DNA of 62,994 nucleotides, from the NCBI GenBank assembly GCA_038522735.1, contig JBCBJX010000007.1:1-62994 (forward strand). The letters run 5' to 3'. A program made the position numbers and the translations under genes. This document shows positions 33,650-42,577 of the stretch, piece by piece. The stretch's first letter is position 1. Every line of letters starts with the position of its first letter. Source of the DNA: JBCBJX01 sp038522735. GTDB lineage: Bacteria > Pseudomonadota > Alphaproteobacteria > Caulobacterales > Parvularculaceae. A model generated the notes under the pieces. It was not told the DNA's origin and did no database searches. It saw nothing but the letters and a program-made list of their open reading frames with translations.

Positions 33650-35128
33650 TCATCGCAAATCGTCCCAACCGATATAGAGCCCCGTGTTGGCGCGGGTGCG
33701 CGGCTCTGTCTCCACGACCGGATCATCGATCAGGATCTTGACGCCGTCGCGCTTCCTCAGCGTGAACCCGTCATAGAGGGCGCCGGTCGGGTCCATGGCG
33801 CGGTACGTCAGCGTGTCGCCGTCGAGATCGAAAACAGCGTAGATGGGCGTGTTGTCTCCGTGCCGGGAAAGTTTGACGGCGCCCTTCAGGTCTTCCGTAT
33901 AGGCGTCCCAGACCTCAGGCTTTGTCTGGCCGCGCTTTGTCGACGACGCCGTGATGATGAAAACCGTATCGACGGCCTGCTGGTCGCCGGCAGCGAAGCG
34001 GGCGACCTCCGATCCGTAAACGCCGCGCTGATAGGAGTGGCGGTGGCCCGTGACGACGAGATCGATCTTTGTACGCTCCATCGTCGCGAGAAGCGCTTCG
34101 CGGCGCTCAAGATGGGCGGGGTGCTCGTTGCCTGCGACGTTCGCGTGGAGGGCGTGGTGCATGGTGAGGAGCTTCCAGCGCGCATCGCTCGCGACGATCC
34201 GCCCTTCAAGCCATCGCAGCTGGCCGTCGAAGTCGACGCCGGACGAATCCAGCACGAAGAGATGAAGGCCCTCATGGTACCGAACGTCGTAGACGGTCTC
34301 GCGTAGCGCCTTGGGGACGTCCGGCTCCACCGGCAGGGCGAATTGCGGGCGCCAGACCGGCGCGACAGTCTTGTTCTCCACGGCGAAAAGCTTCGGGTCT
34401 TCTTCATCCCGGTCGAAATTGACGTAGTCGTGGTTGCCGGCGACGAGGACGGACGGGATCATCTGGTGGGTGCGGCCGAGCGCGCCGAACCATTCCGCCC
34501 ACTCCTTATCGTACATGGCCGTATTGACGAGATCGCCGCCATGGATGGCGAAACGTGCACGCGGCGCTTCCAGCGACGCCGCATCGAACGTGCGCGTGAT
34601 ATGGGAGCGGATCGCTGTCTGCGCGTCTCCGAAAAAAAGGAACTGGACCGGGCCTTCGCGGGGCGCCGTCCGCAGCTGACGCCAGGGGCTCCAGCGGCCG
34701 CGGGCGCCGCGCACCCGCCACGCGTAGAGCGTGTCAGGCTCCAGCCCTTCGAAGGTGTGCGAGTGATAGTGCGCTGGCGGCAGTCCGTGGTTTTCGAGAA
34801 TGTGCACGGGACCGTCCGGCCCCGGGATCATGTCGAGGCGGACGTGCTCTGTCTTCGCTTTCTTGGTCTCCAGCACGTTCAGGTCGAACCGCGCGTCGGC
34901 GGTTGCGAGCGCGATCTGGGCGATCGCTTCGCCGACGCTTGAATCCGTCCGCCAGCTGACGGAGAAGCTCGTCGCCGGATCCTCCGTAATGGTTGTTATT
35001 AAACGGTCCGGCCACTCGCTCGACGCCTGCCATGGCGGCTGTTTCTCGGCGTTTGAGTGGCCCGGATGCCCTGCGGCGGGCCCCGCGACCAGTAGCCCGG
35101 CGGCCGCGATTGCGAGGCGCGTTCTCAT
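33650..35128 (-). CDS. Exported purple-acid-phosphatase-like metallophosphoesterase (copy 1)
   Basis: A 492-residue protein: signal peptide (MRTRLAIAAAGLLVAGPAAG), a fibronectin-III-like domain ending at LEPDTLYAWRVRG, then a calcineurin-like phosphoesterase domain. Metal motifs seen are FFGDAQ, HGGDLVN, GNHDYVNFD, LTMHHALHAN and VTGHRHSYQR. The ATG at 35128 overlaps the stop of copy 2 as ATGA; an upstream start at 35143 is possible. It is predicted periplasmic, releasing phosphate from esters; the exact substrate is unknown. It is the last gene of the FecI-FecR-TonB receptor unit. Confidence 0.88.
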   Translation of the reverse strand: MRTRLAIAAAGLLVAGPAAGHPGHSNAEKQPPWQASSEWPDRLITTITEDPATSFSVSWRTDSSVGEAIAQIALATADARFDLNVLETKKAKTEHVRLDMIPGPDGPVHILENHGLPPAHYHSHTFEGLEPDTLYAWRVRGARGRWSPWRQLRTAPREGPVQFLFFGDAQTAIRSHITRTFDAASLEAPRARFAIHGGDLVNTAMYDKEWAEWFGALGRTHQMIPSVLVAGNHDYVNFDRDEEDPKLFAVENKTVAPVWRPQFALPVEPDVPKALRETVYDVRYHEGLHLFVLDSSGVDFDGQLRWLEGRIVASDARWKLLTMHHALHANVAGNEHPAHLERREALLATMERTKIDLVVTGHRHSYQRGVYGSEVARFAAGDQQAVDTVFIITASSTKRGQTKPEVWDAYTEDLKGAVKLSRHGDNTPIYAVFDLDGDTLTYRAMDPTGALYDGFTLRKRDGVKILIDDPVVETEPRTRANTGLYIGWDDLR

Positions 35129-36624
35129 CGCAGGTCCAGCCATTCGCGGTAGGGCCCGGTGTTGTCGAACAGGCGCAGATCGCCGAAGGCTTCCTCGCCC
35201 GCCGTCAGGGTTTTCAGGCCCGCTTCGTTTTTCACGAGCGTGAAGCGGTCATAGACCTCGCCCGTCGCCATATGCGCGGCGTACTCCAGCGTGTCGCCGT
35301 CGATGCGCAGCACCTGGAACATGGGCGTGTTGCCGGCGACGCGCTTCACCGCAACCCCGCCGACATCGGGCTCATCGTCACCCACGCGTTCGACCGGCAG
35401 CGCCCCGTAGATATCGGAGGACTTGGCGCCAGAGGCGGATATGGCGAACACGGTCTTTACGGAACGTCCCTCGCCTGAAGCGATGCGCGACGTGCGCTGC
35501 TCTGCTGTTTCGCCACGGACATAGGTGTGGATATGACCGGTCAGGACGAGATCGACGTCGTTCCCGTCGATCACCGGCGTGAAGGCGCGGCGTCGGCGGG
35601 CGTCCTTGTCGTCCCGGTCGAAGGTCTGCAAAGCGAAGTAGGGGTGGTGCATGGAGACGATCTTCCAGCGCGCGTCGCTCGCCTTCAGGGCCGTCTCGAG
35701 CCAGTCCGCCTGCTCCCGGAAGGTCGAACGGGCGCTGTCGACCACGAAGACATGAAGGTCTTTCGTGTAACGAATATCATAGACGTTCTCATGGAGCGTT
35801 TCCGGCAGCTCTTTCACGACCGGAAGCGTGAACTGGGCGCGCCAGAACGGCGTGCGCACGCGCATTCGCTTTCCTTCACCGCCCGGAACAAGCGCGGCGT
35901 CTGGGTCATCGGGGTGCACCGAGACGTTCTCATGATTGCCCGGCACGGGAATGCTCGGCGTGCGGGCGTGCAGGAACGACCCTGCGGCGAACCATTCCGC
36001 CCAGTTATAGTCGCTGTCGCCTTTCATGACGAGATCGCCCGCATGCAGATAAAAGTTCGCATGGGGCGCGGCCTCGCTCGCGGCGCGGATAACGCGCGAC
36101 CAGTGGGAGCGGACGCCCTGCTGCGCGTCGCCGAAGTAAACGAATTCGACGGGGCCCTCGCGCGGCGCGGTCCGGGTCTGGAACCACTCGCTCCATTTGC
36201 CGCGCTCGCCCTGCACGCGCCAGGCGTAGAGCGTGTCAGGCTCCAGCCCTTCGAAGGTGTGCGAATGGAAATGCGCATAGCGACCGAGGCCGAAATTGAA
36301 GGGCGACATGCGTACGCCCGCTTCGGTCTCCATCACCTCCATGTCGAGACGCTCGGTCTTCGGCTTCACCGTCTCGGCCAATATGTCGAAGCGGGCGTCA
36401 GGCGTCGCCGGCGCGATCTGTGCGATGGTCCGGCCGACAGTTTCATCCGTCCGCCAGGTGACGGAGAAGCTTGTCGCGGGATCGTTCGTCAAGGTGGTGA
36501 TGATGCGGTCCGGCCAACCCGTCGCCTGCTGCCAGGGCGGCGCCGGAGCATGATCCGGGTGCGCTGCAGCAGTGTCGGCGAGGGCCGTCGCGAACAGAGC
36601 GAAGAAAACGCCGGCGGTTTTCAT
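35125..36624 (-). CDS. Exported purple-acid-phosphatase-like metallophosphoesterase (copy 2)
   Basis: A 499-residue paralogue of the next gene, with the same layout: signal peptide MKTAGVFFALFATALADTAAA, a fibronectin-like domain, and a phosphoesterase domain with YFGDAQQG, HAGDLVM, PGNHENVSVH, VSMHHPYFAL and LTGHIHTYVR. Both copies share the phrase HSHTFEGLEPDTLYAWRV and a 41-bp identical DNA stretch, so they are a tandem duplication. The start at 36624 follows a TGGGAGG-like site read on the minus strand. It lies 64 bp after the TonB receptor. Confidence 0.88.
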   Translation of the reverse strand: MKTAGVFFALFATALADTAAAHPDHAPAPPWQQATGWPDRIITTLTNDPATSFSVTWRTDETVGRTIAQIAPATPDARFDILAETVKPKTERLDMEVMETEAGVRMSPFNFGLGRYAHFHSHTFEGLEPDTLYAWRVQGERGKWSEWFQTRTAPREGPVEFVYFGDAQQGVRSHWSRVIRAASEAAPHANFYLHAGDLVMKGDSDYNWAEWFAAGSFLHARTPSIPVPGNHENVSVHPDDPDAALVPGGEGKRMRVRTPFWRAQFTLPVVKELPETLHENVYDIRYTKDLHVFVVDSARSTFREQADWLETALKASDARWKIVSMHHPYFALQTFDRDDKDARRRRAFTPVIDGNDVDLVLTGHIHTYVRGETAEQRTSRIASGEGRSVKTVFAISASGAKSSDIYGALPVERVGDDEPDVGGVAVKRVAGNTPMFQVLRIDGDTLEYAAHMATGEVYDRFTLVKNEAGLKTLTAGEEAFGDLRLFDNTGPYREWLDLR

Positions 36625-36688
36625 TGGGAGGCCCGATATGTGATCGACAGCCGCAACAAACGCATGCGGCGGCCGACCGCTCTTGGGG

Positions 36689-39616
36689 TTAGAACGTGTA
36701 CGCAATGGCGAACGTGTAGATCGTGCTTTCGAACTCGCGCCGACGTAGACGGTCGGTTCTGTCGAAATAGTCGTAGTTGAACTCTTCGGTGAGGTTCAGT
36801 GCGTCGAAGGACAGGCGAATGCCATTTTCGAAACGGTAACGGACAGCGAGATCAAGGCGGCCTTGCTCATCCGTAAAGATATTGTCCGTCCCGTCATCAT
36901 CGCCCGGCTCGTCTAGAAACTCGTCGCGATAGTTGTAGGCGAGGCGAGCGGAGAACCCGCCAATCTCGTAGTAGCCGGCGACATTGAACGCATTTTCTGA
37001 AGCACCCGGGAAAGGCAGCGTCGCGCCGTTGTTGTCGGTGAATTCGCTATCCGTATAGGTATAGTTCGCAAAGACGCCGAGGCCGTCGAGCGGGGCCGGC
37101 AGGAAGCTGAAGGGCGTCTGGAAGCCGACCTCGAAGCCCTGCACCGTCGCTTCGCCGCCATTGAACGAAAAATCGCCCATGCGCAGATCGATATCGACGA
37201 GCGTCCCTATACCGAGTTCCGGTCGCGAGTACGTGATGAACGCCTCCGACTGAAAGATGAAATTCTCAATATCCTTGTAGAAAAACGCGACCGATAGGGC
37301 GCTCTCGTCGTTTTCGCCGAAATAGTATTCAAGGCCAAGATCGTACTGCCAGGCCTCAAACGGTTCGAGATCGGGGTTGCCCGCCTCGAACGTGCCCTCA
37401 TCGGTCGGTTCGCCGTCGGGGAGGATGACCCCGTCATTTTCAACAGTTTCGACACGAACGACGAGGCCGGGATTGATCGCGTTGATGTCCGGGCGGGTGA
37501 GCGCCTTGCTGACGGCGCCGCGTACGAGAAGAGGCGCGTCCTCCGACGGCGACAGCACGAAGTTGAAAGACGGCAGAACGTCCGTGTAGTCGCGGTCCAG
37601 GGTCTGAAATCCGACGTTTCCGAAGTCGCCGTCCTCGCCGGTGAGATCGAGGAAGTCCTCGTCTTCGATGATGACGTCCTCGGCGCCGTCGCCGCTGTAA
37701 TCCGTGGTCACGACGCGAACGCCGAAATTGCCCCGCGCCGTCCAGCCGACATTCAGCTCATAGTTCGCGAGGGCGTAGAAAGCGGTCGTCGTCTCTTCAA
37801 TCGTCCAGAGGTTTTCGTCATTGAAGGAAAACGTCTCGTCGGACGGGTTGGCGAGATAAAGCAGTTCGGGGTCCACGGACGTCCAGCTGGTCAGGGCGTT
37901 CGGGCCGCCTTCGCCGAAGCCGAAGGTGCGCCCGTCGAACGCAAAGCCGTCGACGCCGTCGTTCAGTCGCGGTCGTTCCGGCGAATTGATCTGTCCCTGA
38001 CTGCGTTCGAATTCCGCGGCCGCATAACGGAACCCGCCTTCAAAGCTCGTGATGGCGCCGAGGTTTACGAAGCGCTCGACATCGAAGCGAGCGACCTCTT
38101 CTTCGATCGAGATGATCCGGCGCTGGAGGTTCGAACCGTTGTTCCGGATACGAAGATTGGCCGTTGCGCCGTCGGCGGCGATCACCGGGAATTCAGGATC
38201 CGCTGAAAGATCGTAGCTTCCGTCTTCATTGCCCCGAGCCTGGGCGCGGAATTCCTCAAAGTCCTCCTCGCTGGAGGCCGAGTTGCCTTCCAGCAGGATT
38301 TTCCAGTCTTCGTTTTCGAATTCAGCGCCTACGGTGAACCCGAGGCTCTCGATATCGACATTGCGTCGGAAGGTGTTGACGTCCGTCCGTGCGCTCTCGA
38401 ACTGCGCCGAGGTCAACTGACCGCCCGCGCCGATTTCGCCTCCGATGAGGTCGCCCCGGCTCCAGTCGATCTGGAGGCGCGAGCGATCCTCGGCCCGTTC
38501 TTCGTTCGCTCCGTAAATATCGGCGAAGAGCCGCAGCGCGTCGGTCGGCTGGAACTCGAGCTTGATGTTGTAGTTGTACCGATCAACGTCGCCGATTCGG
38601 ATCTCCTGGCGATGCCGCTCGGCGAAGGCGGCGCCGTCCAACGGCCCGCCTTCCACAATCGAATAGCCGTTGGTGTTTTCGATGCGATCGACGCGGCGGT
38701 CGCGCGCTTCGTAGCTGCCGGACACCAGCACGCCGAAACGGTTGTCCAGAAAGGTGTTGATGTAGAAGCCGTTGACGCCCGGCTCCTCATCATCCCGGTA
38801 CTCTGCATCTGTCAGGGTTCCTTCAAGGCCGAAGCGCAGCTCGCCCACGCGCAACGGGTCCGGCGTATTGAGACGAACGATGCCGCCGAGGCCGCCTTCG
38901 ACATCCGCCGCCGTCGGCGATTTGATGATTTCAATGGAGTTGTAGAGGTCGGAGGAAAAGACTGAGAGGACGCTCTGGCGCTCCGGGTTGGCGCTGTCGA
39001 TGGTGATGTTTGTGGAGCGGCCGTCCAACTCAACCCGGGTGAAGGTCGGCGACAGGCCGCGAATGCTGACGCTTTCGCCTTCCCCGTTATTCCGGGTGAT
39101 CTGGACGCCGGAAATGCGCTGCACCGCCTCGGTGACGTTCTGGTCGGCGAACTGGCCGATCTCTTCCGCCGTGATGGCGTCGACGACCTGATTGGCTTCG
39201 CGCTTGGTTCTGAGCGACGAGGCGAAAGAAGATCGGAAACCCTTCACGACGACGACGTCCTTGATCTCCTCCTCGTCGTCCTCGTCCTGCACCACGATCG
39301 CGGTCGACGCGGCGGCCAGGATATAGGCGCCGCTCACATCTGCGCGGGCTTCGACGGCGCTCCCGGCGAGCATGGCGTCGAGGGCCGAGGCGATGGTGAA
39401 TTCGCCGGAAAGGGCGTTCGCCCGGCGGCCGCTCAGGAGGGCCGCGGGCGCGACGACGGCGACGTCCGCCTGCTCGGAAAAGCTCGCCACGGCCTGGCCC
39501 AGAGGCTGGGCGGGCATCTCGATACGGACGACGTCGTCGCTGGCGCCGGCGCTGGCGGCGATGACCGCCGCGGACGCGGCGGCGGAGAGTGCGCTGCGCA
39601 GAGTGATCGGTTTCAT
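36689..39616 (-). CDS. TonB-dependent transducer (outer-membrane receptor with STN domain)
   Basis: A 975-residue outer-membrane protein. The signal peptide ends ASAGA. An STN domain (about 25-85, IEMPAQPLGQAVASFSEQADV) is for signalling to FecR. A plug domain follows (FADQNVTEAVQRISGVQI, EGESVSIRGL), then a long beta-barrel ending in Phe (FAIAYTF). It belongs with the catecholate/carbohydrate-type TonB receptors common in Caulobacter-like bacteria. The ligand is unknown; neighbours suggest a phosphorylated compound rather than a siderophore. The start ATG at 39616 gives the normal signal peptide. Confidence 0.93.
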   Translation of the reverse strand: MKPITLRSALSAAASAAVIAASAGASDDVVRIEMPAQPLGQAVASFSEQADVAVVAPAALLSGRRANALSGEFTIASALDAMLAGSAVEARADVSGAYILAAASTAIVVQDEDDEEEIKDVVVVKGFRSSFASSLRTKREANQVVDAITAEEIGQFADQNVTEAVQRISGVQITRNNGEGESVSIRGLSPTFTRVELDGRSTNITIDSANPERQSVLSVFSSDLYNSIEIIKSPTAADVEGGLGGIVRLNTPDPLRVGELRFGLEGTLTDAEYRDDEEPGVNGFYINTFLDNRFGVLVSGSYEARDRRVDRIENTNGYSIVEGGPLDGAAFAERHRQEIRIGDVDRYNYNIKLEFQPTDALRLFADIYGANEERAEDRSRLQIDWSRGDLIGGEIGAGGQLTSAQFESARTDVNTFRRNVDIESLGFTVGAEFENEDWKILLEGNSASSEEDFEEFRAQARGNEDGSYDLSADPEFPVIAADGATANLRIRNNGSNLQRRIISIEEEVARFDVERFVNLGAITSFEGGFRYAAAEFERSQGQINSPERPRLNDGVDGFAFDGRTFGFGEGGPNALTSWTSVDPELLYLANPSDETFSFNDENLWTIEETTTAFYALANYELNVGWTARGNFGVRVVTTDYSGDGAEDVIIEDEDFLDLTGEDGDFGNVGFQTLDRDYTDVLPSFNFVLSPSEDAPLLVRGAVSKALTRPDINAINPGLVVRVETVENDGVILPDGEPTDEGTFEAGNPDLEPFEAWQYDLGLEYYFGENDESALSVAFFYKDIENFIFQSEAFITYSRPELGIGTLVDIDLRMGDFSFNGGEATVQGFEVGFQTPFSFLPAPLDGLGVFANYTYTDSEFTDNNGATLPFPGASENAFNVAGYYEIGGFSARLAYNYRDEFLDEPGDDDGTDNIFTDEQGRLDLAVRYRFENGIRLSFDALNLTEEFNYDYFDRTDRLRRREFESTIYTFAIAYTF

Positions 39617-39736
39617 GGCGGCCCCCCAAAGACCCTTGAACGTCATGTCGCCCGCATGATGCGGGCGCTGATCAAGAGACAGGGCCGACGTGTCAGTTTT
39701 TCAGCGCGGAGTGATTTTTCACGAAACCTTCACGTT

Positions 39737-40702
39737 TCAGCGCTCGCGAGGCGCGTGAATCAGCACCGCAGCGTCGGTCTCGATGATCTGCACCGGTTCG
39801 AGCGACGGAAGGGCGGCGAGAAAGACGTCGGTCTCGTCGGCTCGAAAAGCGGTGGTGAACCGCAACGCGCCGAGCGGTTCGTCGACGATCACGATCGGCT
39901 TGCGCCGGTGGCGGTTCATGTCCGCGACGATTTCGGAGAGCGCCGCATCGTCAAAAGCGAGGCGGCCGTTCCGCCAGTCGAGGAGACGTTCCGCGTTGAA
40001 GCCGGCGACCCCGCCGAGGACGCCGCCGGCCTCCGCCGCGACGACGTCCCCGGCGGCGAGACGCAAGACGTCGCCGGACCGCGGCGCCACATCGACCAGC
40101 CCTTCGGTCACCGCGACGCGTACAGCCTCGCCGCGCCGGACCGCGAAAGCCGTTCCGACCGCCGTGGCGGTCGCGGCGCCCGCGTCGACGGAGAAGGGGC
40201 GCGCCGGATCGGACGCGACCTCGAAGAACGCCCGTCCGCGCGAGAGAGCGACGGTGCGCGCGCCTTTCGAGAAATCAACGATGATCCGCGAGCGGGCGTC
40301 GAGCGTCACGCTCGATCCGTCGGCTAGCGTCACAGTCCGTATTTCGCCGACGCCTGTTTGGTGCTCGATGGGGTCGGCGGGCCCTGTCGCGACGACGAAG
40401 GCGACGAGAACCGCGGCGAGTGCGGCGACGCCTGCGAGCACGCCGCCGAACGCGACGCGAAGGCTGCGGCGCGGGCGGGTGATCGGCGCCCGCGCTGCAA
40501 GGTCCTGCTCCAGGTTCAGGAGCGCGAGGTCATCCCAGGCCTCAGCGAGAGCCTCGAAGGCGGCGGCGTTGTCTTCGGACGCCTTTAGCCAGGCGCGGAA
40601 GGCGGCGACGGTCTCCTCCGGCCTGTCCACGCGGGAAAGGCGCGCGAACCAATCGCGCGCTTCCGACTTCACTTGCTCCGACGCGCCCATACCGTCCTTC
40701 AT
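39737..40702 (-). CDS. FecR-family anti-sigma/sigma regulator
   Basis: A 321-residue inner-membrane protein. The cytoplasmic N-terminal DUF4880-like segment has ARDWFARLSRVDRPEETVAAFRAWL. One transmembrane helix follows (about 85-105), then a periplasmic FecR domain (VTLADGSSVTLDARSRIIVDF) and a C-terminal STN-contact domain. It relays the receptor signal to the sigma factor. The ATG at 40702 overlaps the sigma-factor stop (ATGA). Confidence 0.92.
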   Translation of the reverse strand: MKDGMGASEQVKSEARDWFARLSRVDRPEETVAAFRAWLKASEDNAAAFEALAEAWDDLALLNLEQDLAARAPITRPRRSLRVAFGGVLAGVAALAAVLVAFVVATGPADPIEHQTGVGEIRTVTLADGSSVTLDARSRIIVDFSKGARTVALSRGRAFFEVASDPARPFSVDAGAATATAVGTAFAVRRGEAVRVAVTEGLVDVAPRSGDVLRLAAGDVVAAEAGGVLGGVAGFNAERLLDWRNGRLAFDDAALSEIVADMNRHRRKPIVIVDEPLGALRFTTAFRADETDVFLAALPSLEPVQIIETDAAVLIHAPRER

Positions 40703-41199
40703 CGTCCATTCCCCTCGGGGTCCGGATCCAACTCGTCCTGCAGCCGGGCGAGCGCCGCCTTCAGCTGGCGGCTGATGTCCGCCTCGCTCCATCCCGTCGC
40801 CGCGCGGATCTCCGCATAGGTTTCGCCGCGCAGGCGGCTGCGCGCGACGATGGTTCTTTGCTTCGGGGTGAGCGTGTTCAGCGCCCGTTTCAGGCGCTCC
40901 AGCCTCTCCCGCCCTGAATAGACATCCTCGGGCGTCGTTTCTTCCACGACGGGCGCATGGGCGCCGGTCAGCACGAACTCCGCGTAGCGCCGGGCGACCC
41001 GTGCGCGTTCGATCTGATTGAGCCCCATATTGACGGCGGTGCGGAAGAGATACGCATCGACGTTCTCGATATCCCCGGTCGCCCGGCCGGCGAGCTTCTC
41101 GACCGCGGCCTGCGCGAGGTCCTCTGGCTCCGGCGGGCCGTCGCCATAGACCCGACGCAGGCGCGCCGTCAGCCGTCCCAATACCCGCTCTGTGATCAC
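40699..41199 (-). CDS. FecI-like ECF sigma factor
   Basis: A 166-residue sigma-70 family protein. Region 2 includes PEDLAQAAVEKLAG and NVDAYLFRTAVN. Region 4 is LNTLTPKQRTIVARSRLRGETYAEIRAATGWSEADI with its helix-turn-helix. The start is GTG at 41199, overlapping FecR at the other end. It presumably transcribes the TonB receptor and phosphatase genes in response to ligand. Divergent starts are absent upstream. Confidence 0.9.
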   Translation of the reverse strand: MITERVLGRLTARLRRVYGDGPPEPEDLAQAAVEKLAGRATGDIENVDAYLFRTAVNMGLNQIERARVARRYAEFVLTGAHAPVVEETTPEDVYSGRERLERLKRALNTLTPKQRTIVARSRLRGETYAEIRAATGWSEADISRQLKAALARLQDELDPDPEGNGR

Positions 41200-41356
41200 G
41201 CGCCGCCTCGCCGAAGGACCACGTGAGCACCGAAATCAAAGAAAACAGCGCCCGTGACAAGCGTGTCGTTGGAAGATCGGCCTTGGCCGCGCCGCCTGCC
41301 CGGCGTTTTACGCGACGGCGCTTTTGGAGCAGAACGAGCGTCCGGGTTTCAGAGCG

Positions 41357-42163
41357 CTAGGGACGCATGCCGAACGTCAAGCTGCAGAAGATCGTGTCGA
41401 ACTCAGCGCGGTCGGATGCGGGCGTCGAGACGCCCCAGATGACGTTCAACTTGAAGGCGCCGGCTTCGGGGACCTCGAACGTCGCGACGCCGGCTGCGTC
41501 AGTGCGCCGGGATTGAGGGGGACCGTCGCCTGAGGCGAGATCCGTCAGATCGATCAGTGCACCCTGTAAAGGCTCGCCGCGAAAGAGCACCCTGACAGGA
41601 AGCGCGCGGTCGTCGCCGAGGGCGTACGGGTGACGCAGCGGAACGATTTCGAGGGTCTGGCCGATCGGCTCCAGCACGTTGTCCGTTACAACGTCGCCGA
41701 CCTGGACGAGCGCCTTCGCCCGCCGGGAATAGGTCTCGCGGCCGCTTTCATCCGTCGTCCCTGCGTTCTCGCGCGCTGACAGCACCGCGACGAGGCCCTC
41801 CTTTTCAGCGTAGGCGTTGAAGCGCTCCGCTTCGAGTTCGCTGAAGCTGTCGCGGCTTTCGAACGCCACGACATGGGTGCCCGCCGCCTCAAGCGCGACC
41901 CGGGCGAAGCCGGGAGCGAGGGGCGTTTTCGGAATGATGGAGCGCTGATGGTCCGCGACGCCCTCAGCCGTATACGTACGGAGCGAGTAGACGCGGCTCC
42001 ATTGCAGGTTCCACGGCTCGACTTCCGATGCGTGACCGATGGAGAAATCGACGCGGGTCGCGCCCGGCGCGTCCATCTGAAAGGCCGCGGGAGCGAGCCA
42101 GAAATCATGGGCGGAAGCGGATGTCGCGGCGCAGAAGAGCGCTGCGGCGAGAAGTCTTTTCAC
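41357..42163 (-). CDS. DUF4198 periplasmic protein
   Basis: A 268-residue exported protein. The signal peptide KRLLAAALFCAATSASA is followed directly by HDFWLAPAAFQMDAPG, the hallmark start of mature DUF4198 proteins, which carry the metal-binding N-terminal His. The C-terminal domain (LFRGEPLQGALIDLTDLASG ... VATFEVPEAGAFKLNVIW) is a beta-sandwich. Family members occur with metal uptake systems and TonB receptors; function here is unproven. The start is taken as GTG at 42163, since the longer ATG form lacks a proper signal. Confidence 0.8.
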   Translation of the reverse strand: MKRLLAAALFCAATSASAHDFWLAPAAFQMDAPGATRVDFSIGHASEVEPWNLQWSRVYSLRTYTAEGVADHQRSIIPKTPLAPGFARVALEAAGTHVVAFESRDSFSELEAERFNAYAEKEGLVAVLSARENAGTTDESGRETYSRRAKALVQVGDVVTDNVLEPIGQTLEIVPLRHPYALGDDRALPVRVLFRGEPLQGALIDLTDLASGDGPPQSRRTDAAGVATFEVPEAGAFKLNVIWGVSTPASDRAEFDTIFCSLTFGMRP

Positions 42164-42235
42164 GGGAGGCCTCGACGTCTGCTGGGCGCGGCGCGGAACG
42201 GGCGCCGGTCGTCTTCCCCTAAAGCGCGGGGGCGA

Positions 42236-42268
42236 CCGCCGGAAGATCATAACGCGATCTTCCGGCGG
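42236..42268. terminator. Long stem-loop between the lipoprotein and DUF4198 genes
   Basis: A perfect 13-bp stem, CCGCCGGAAGATC (42236-42248) with GATCTTCCGGCGG (42256-42268), has a 7-nt loop and lies 11 bp past the lipoprotein stop on the minus strand. No T-run flanks it on either side. It is probably an mRNA 3'-end stabiliser or a Rho-assisted terminator. Confidence 0.55.
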
Positions 42269-42278
42269 CGTTACGCAA

Positions 42279-42566
42279 CTATGCGGGGTTGGTGATGTCG
42301 ATCGGATCGGCGGTCGGATCGACATCGACGATGTCGCCCGCCTGCGGATCGATAGGCGCGTCGTTCGGCGCCGCGGTGAAGGCCGCCTGGAAGCCGGCGC
42401 CGAGCTGGCCGGCGGCTGTTTCCGGGGCGACCGCCCCGGGAGGGGGCGGCGGCGGAGGCGGCGGGATCAGCTGCTGAAACCCGTCGTCGTCGCTGCAGCC
42501 TGCGGCGAGGAGCGCCCCCGCGAGGATTGCCGCCAGTCCGAACCGCGTGTTCACGGATTTTGTCAT
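42279..42566 (-). CDS. Small lipoprotein with polyproline segment
   Basis: A 95-residue protein with a signal peptide and strong lipobox LLAAGC (Cys near residue 24), then SDDDGFQQLI. A run of nine prolines follows, then an acidic, Ala/Asp-rich tail. The ATG at 42566 has GAGGAGA upstream; a GTG at 42581 overlaps the DUF4331 stop and is the alternative. It is likely an envelope spacer or partner of the DUF4331 protein encoded just before. No known domain. Confidence 0.75.
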   Translation of the reverse strand: MTKSVNTRFGLAAILAGALLAAGCSDDDGFQQLIPPPPPPPPPGAVAPETAAGQLGAGFQAAFTAAPNDAPIDPQAGDIVDVDPTADPIDITNPA

Positions 42567-42577
42567 CTGCGTTCTCC

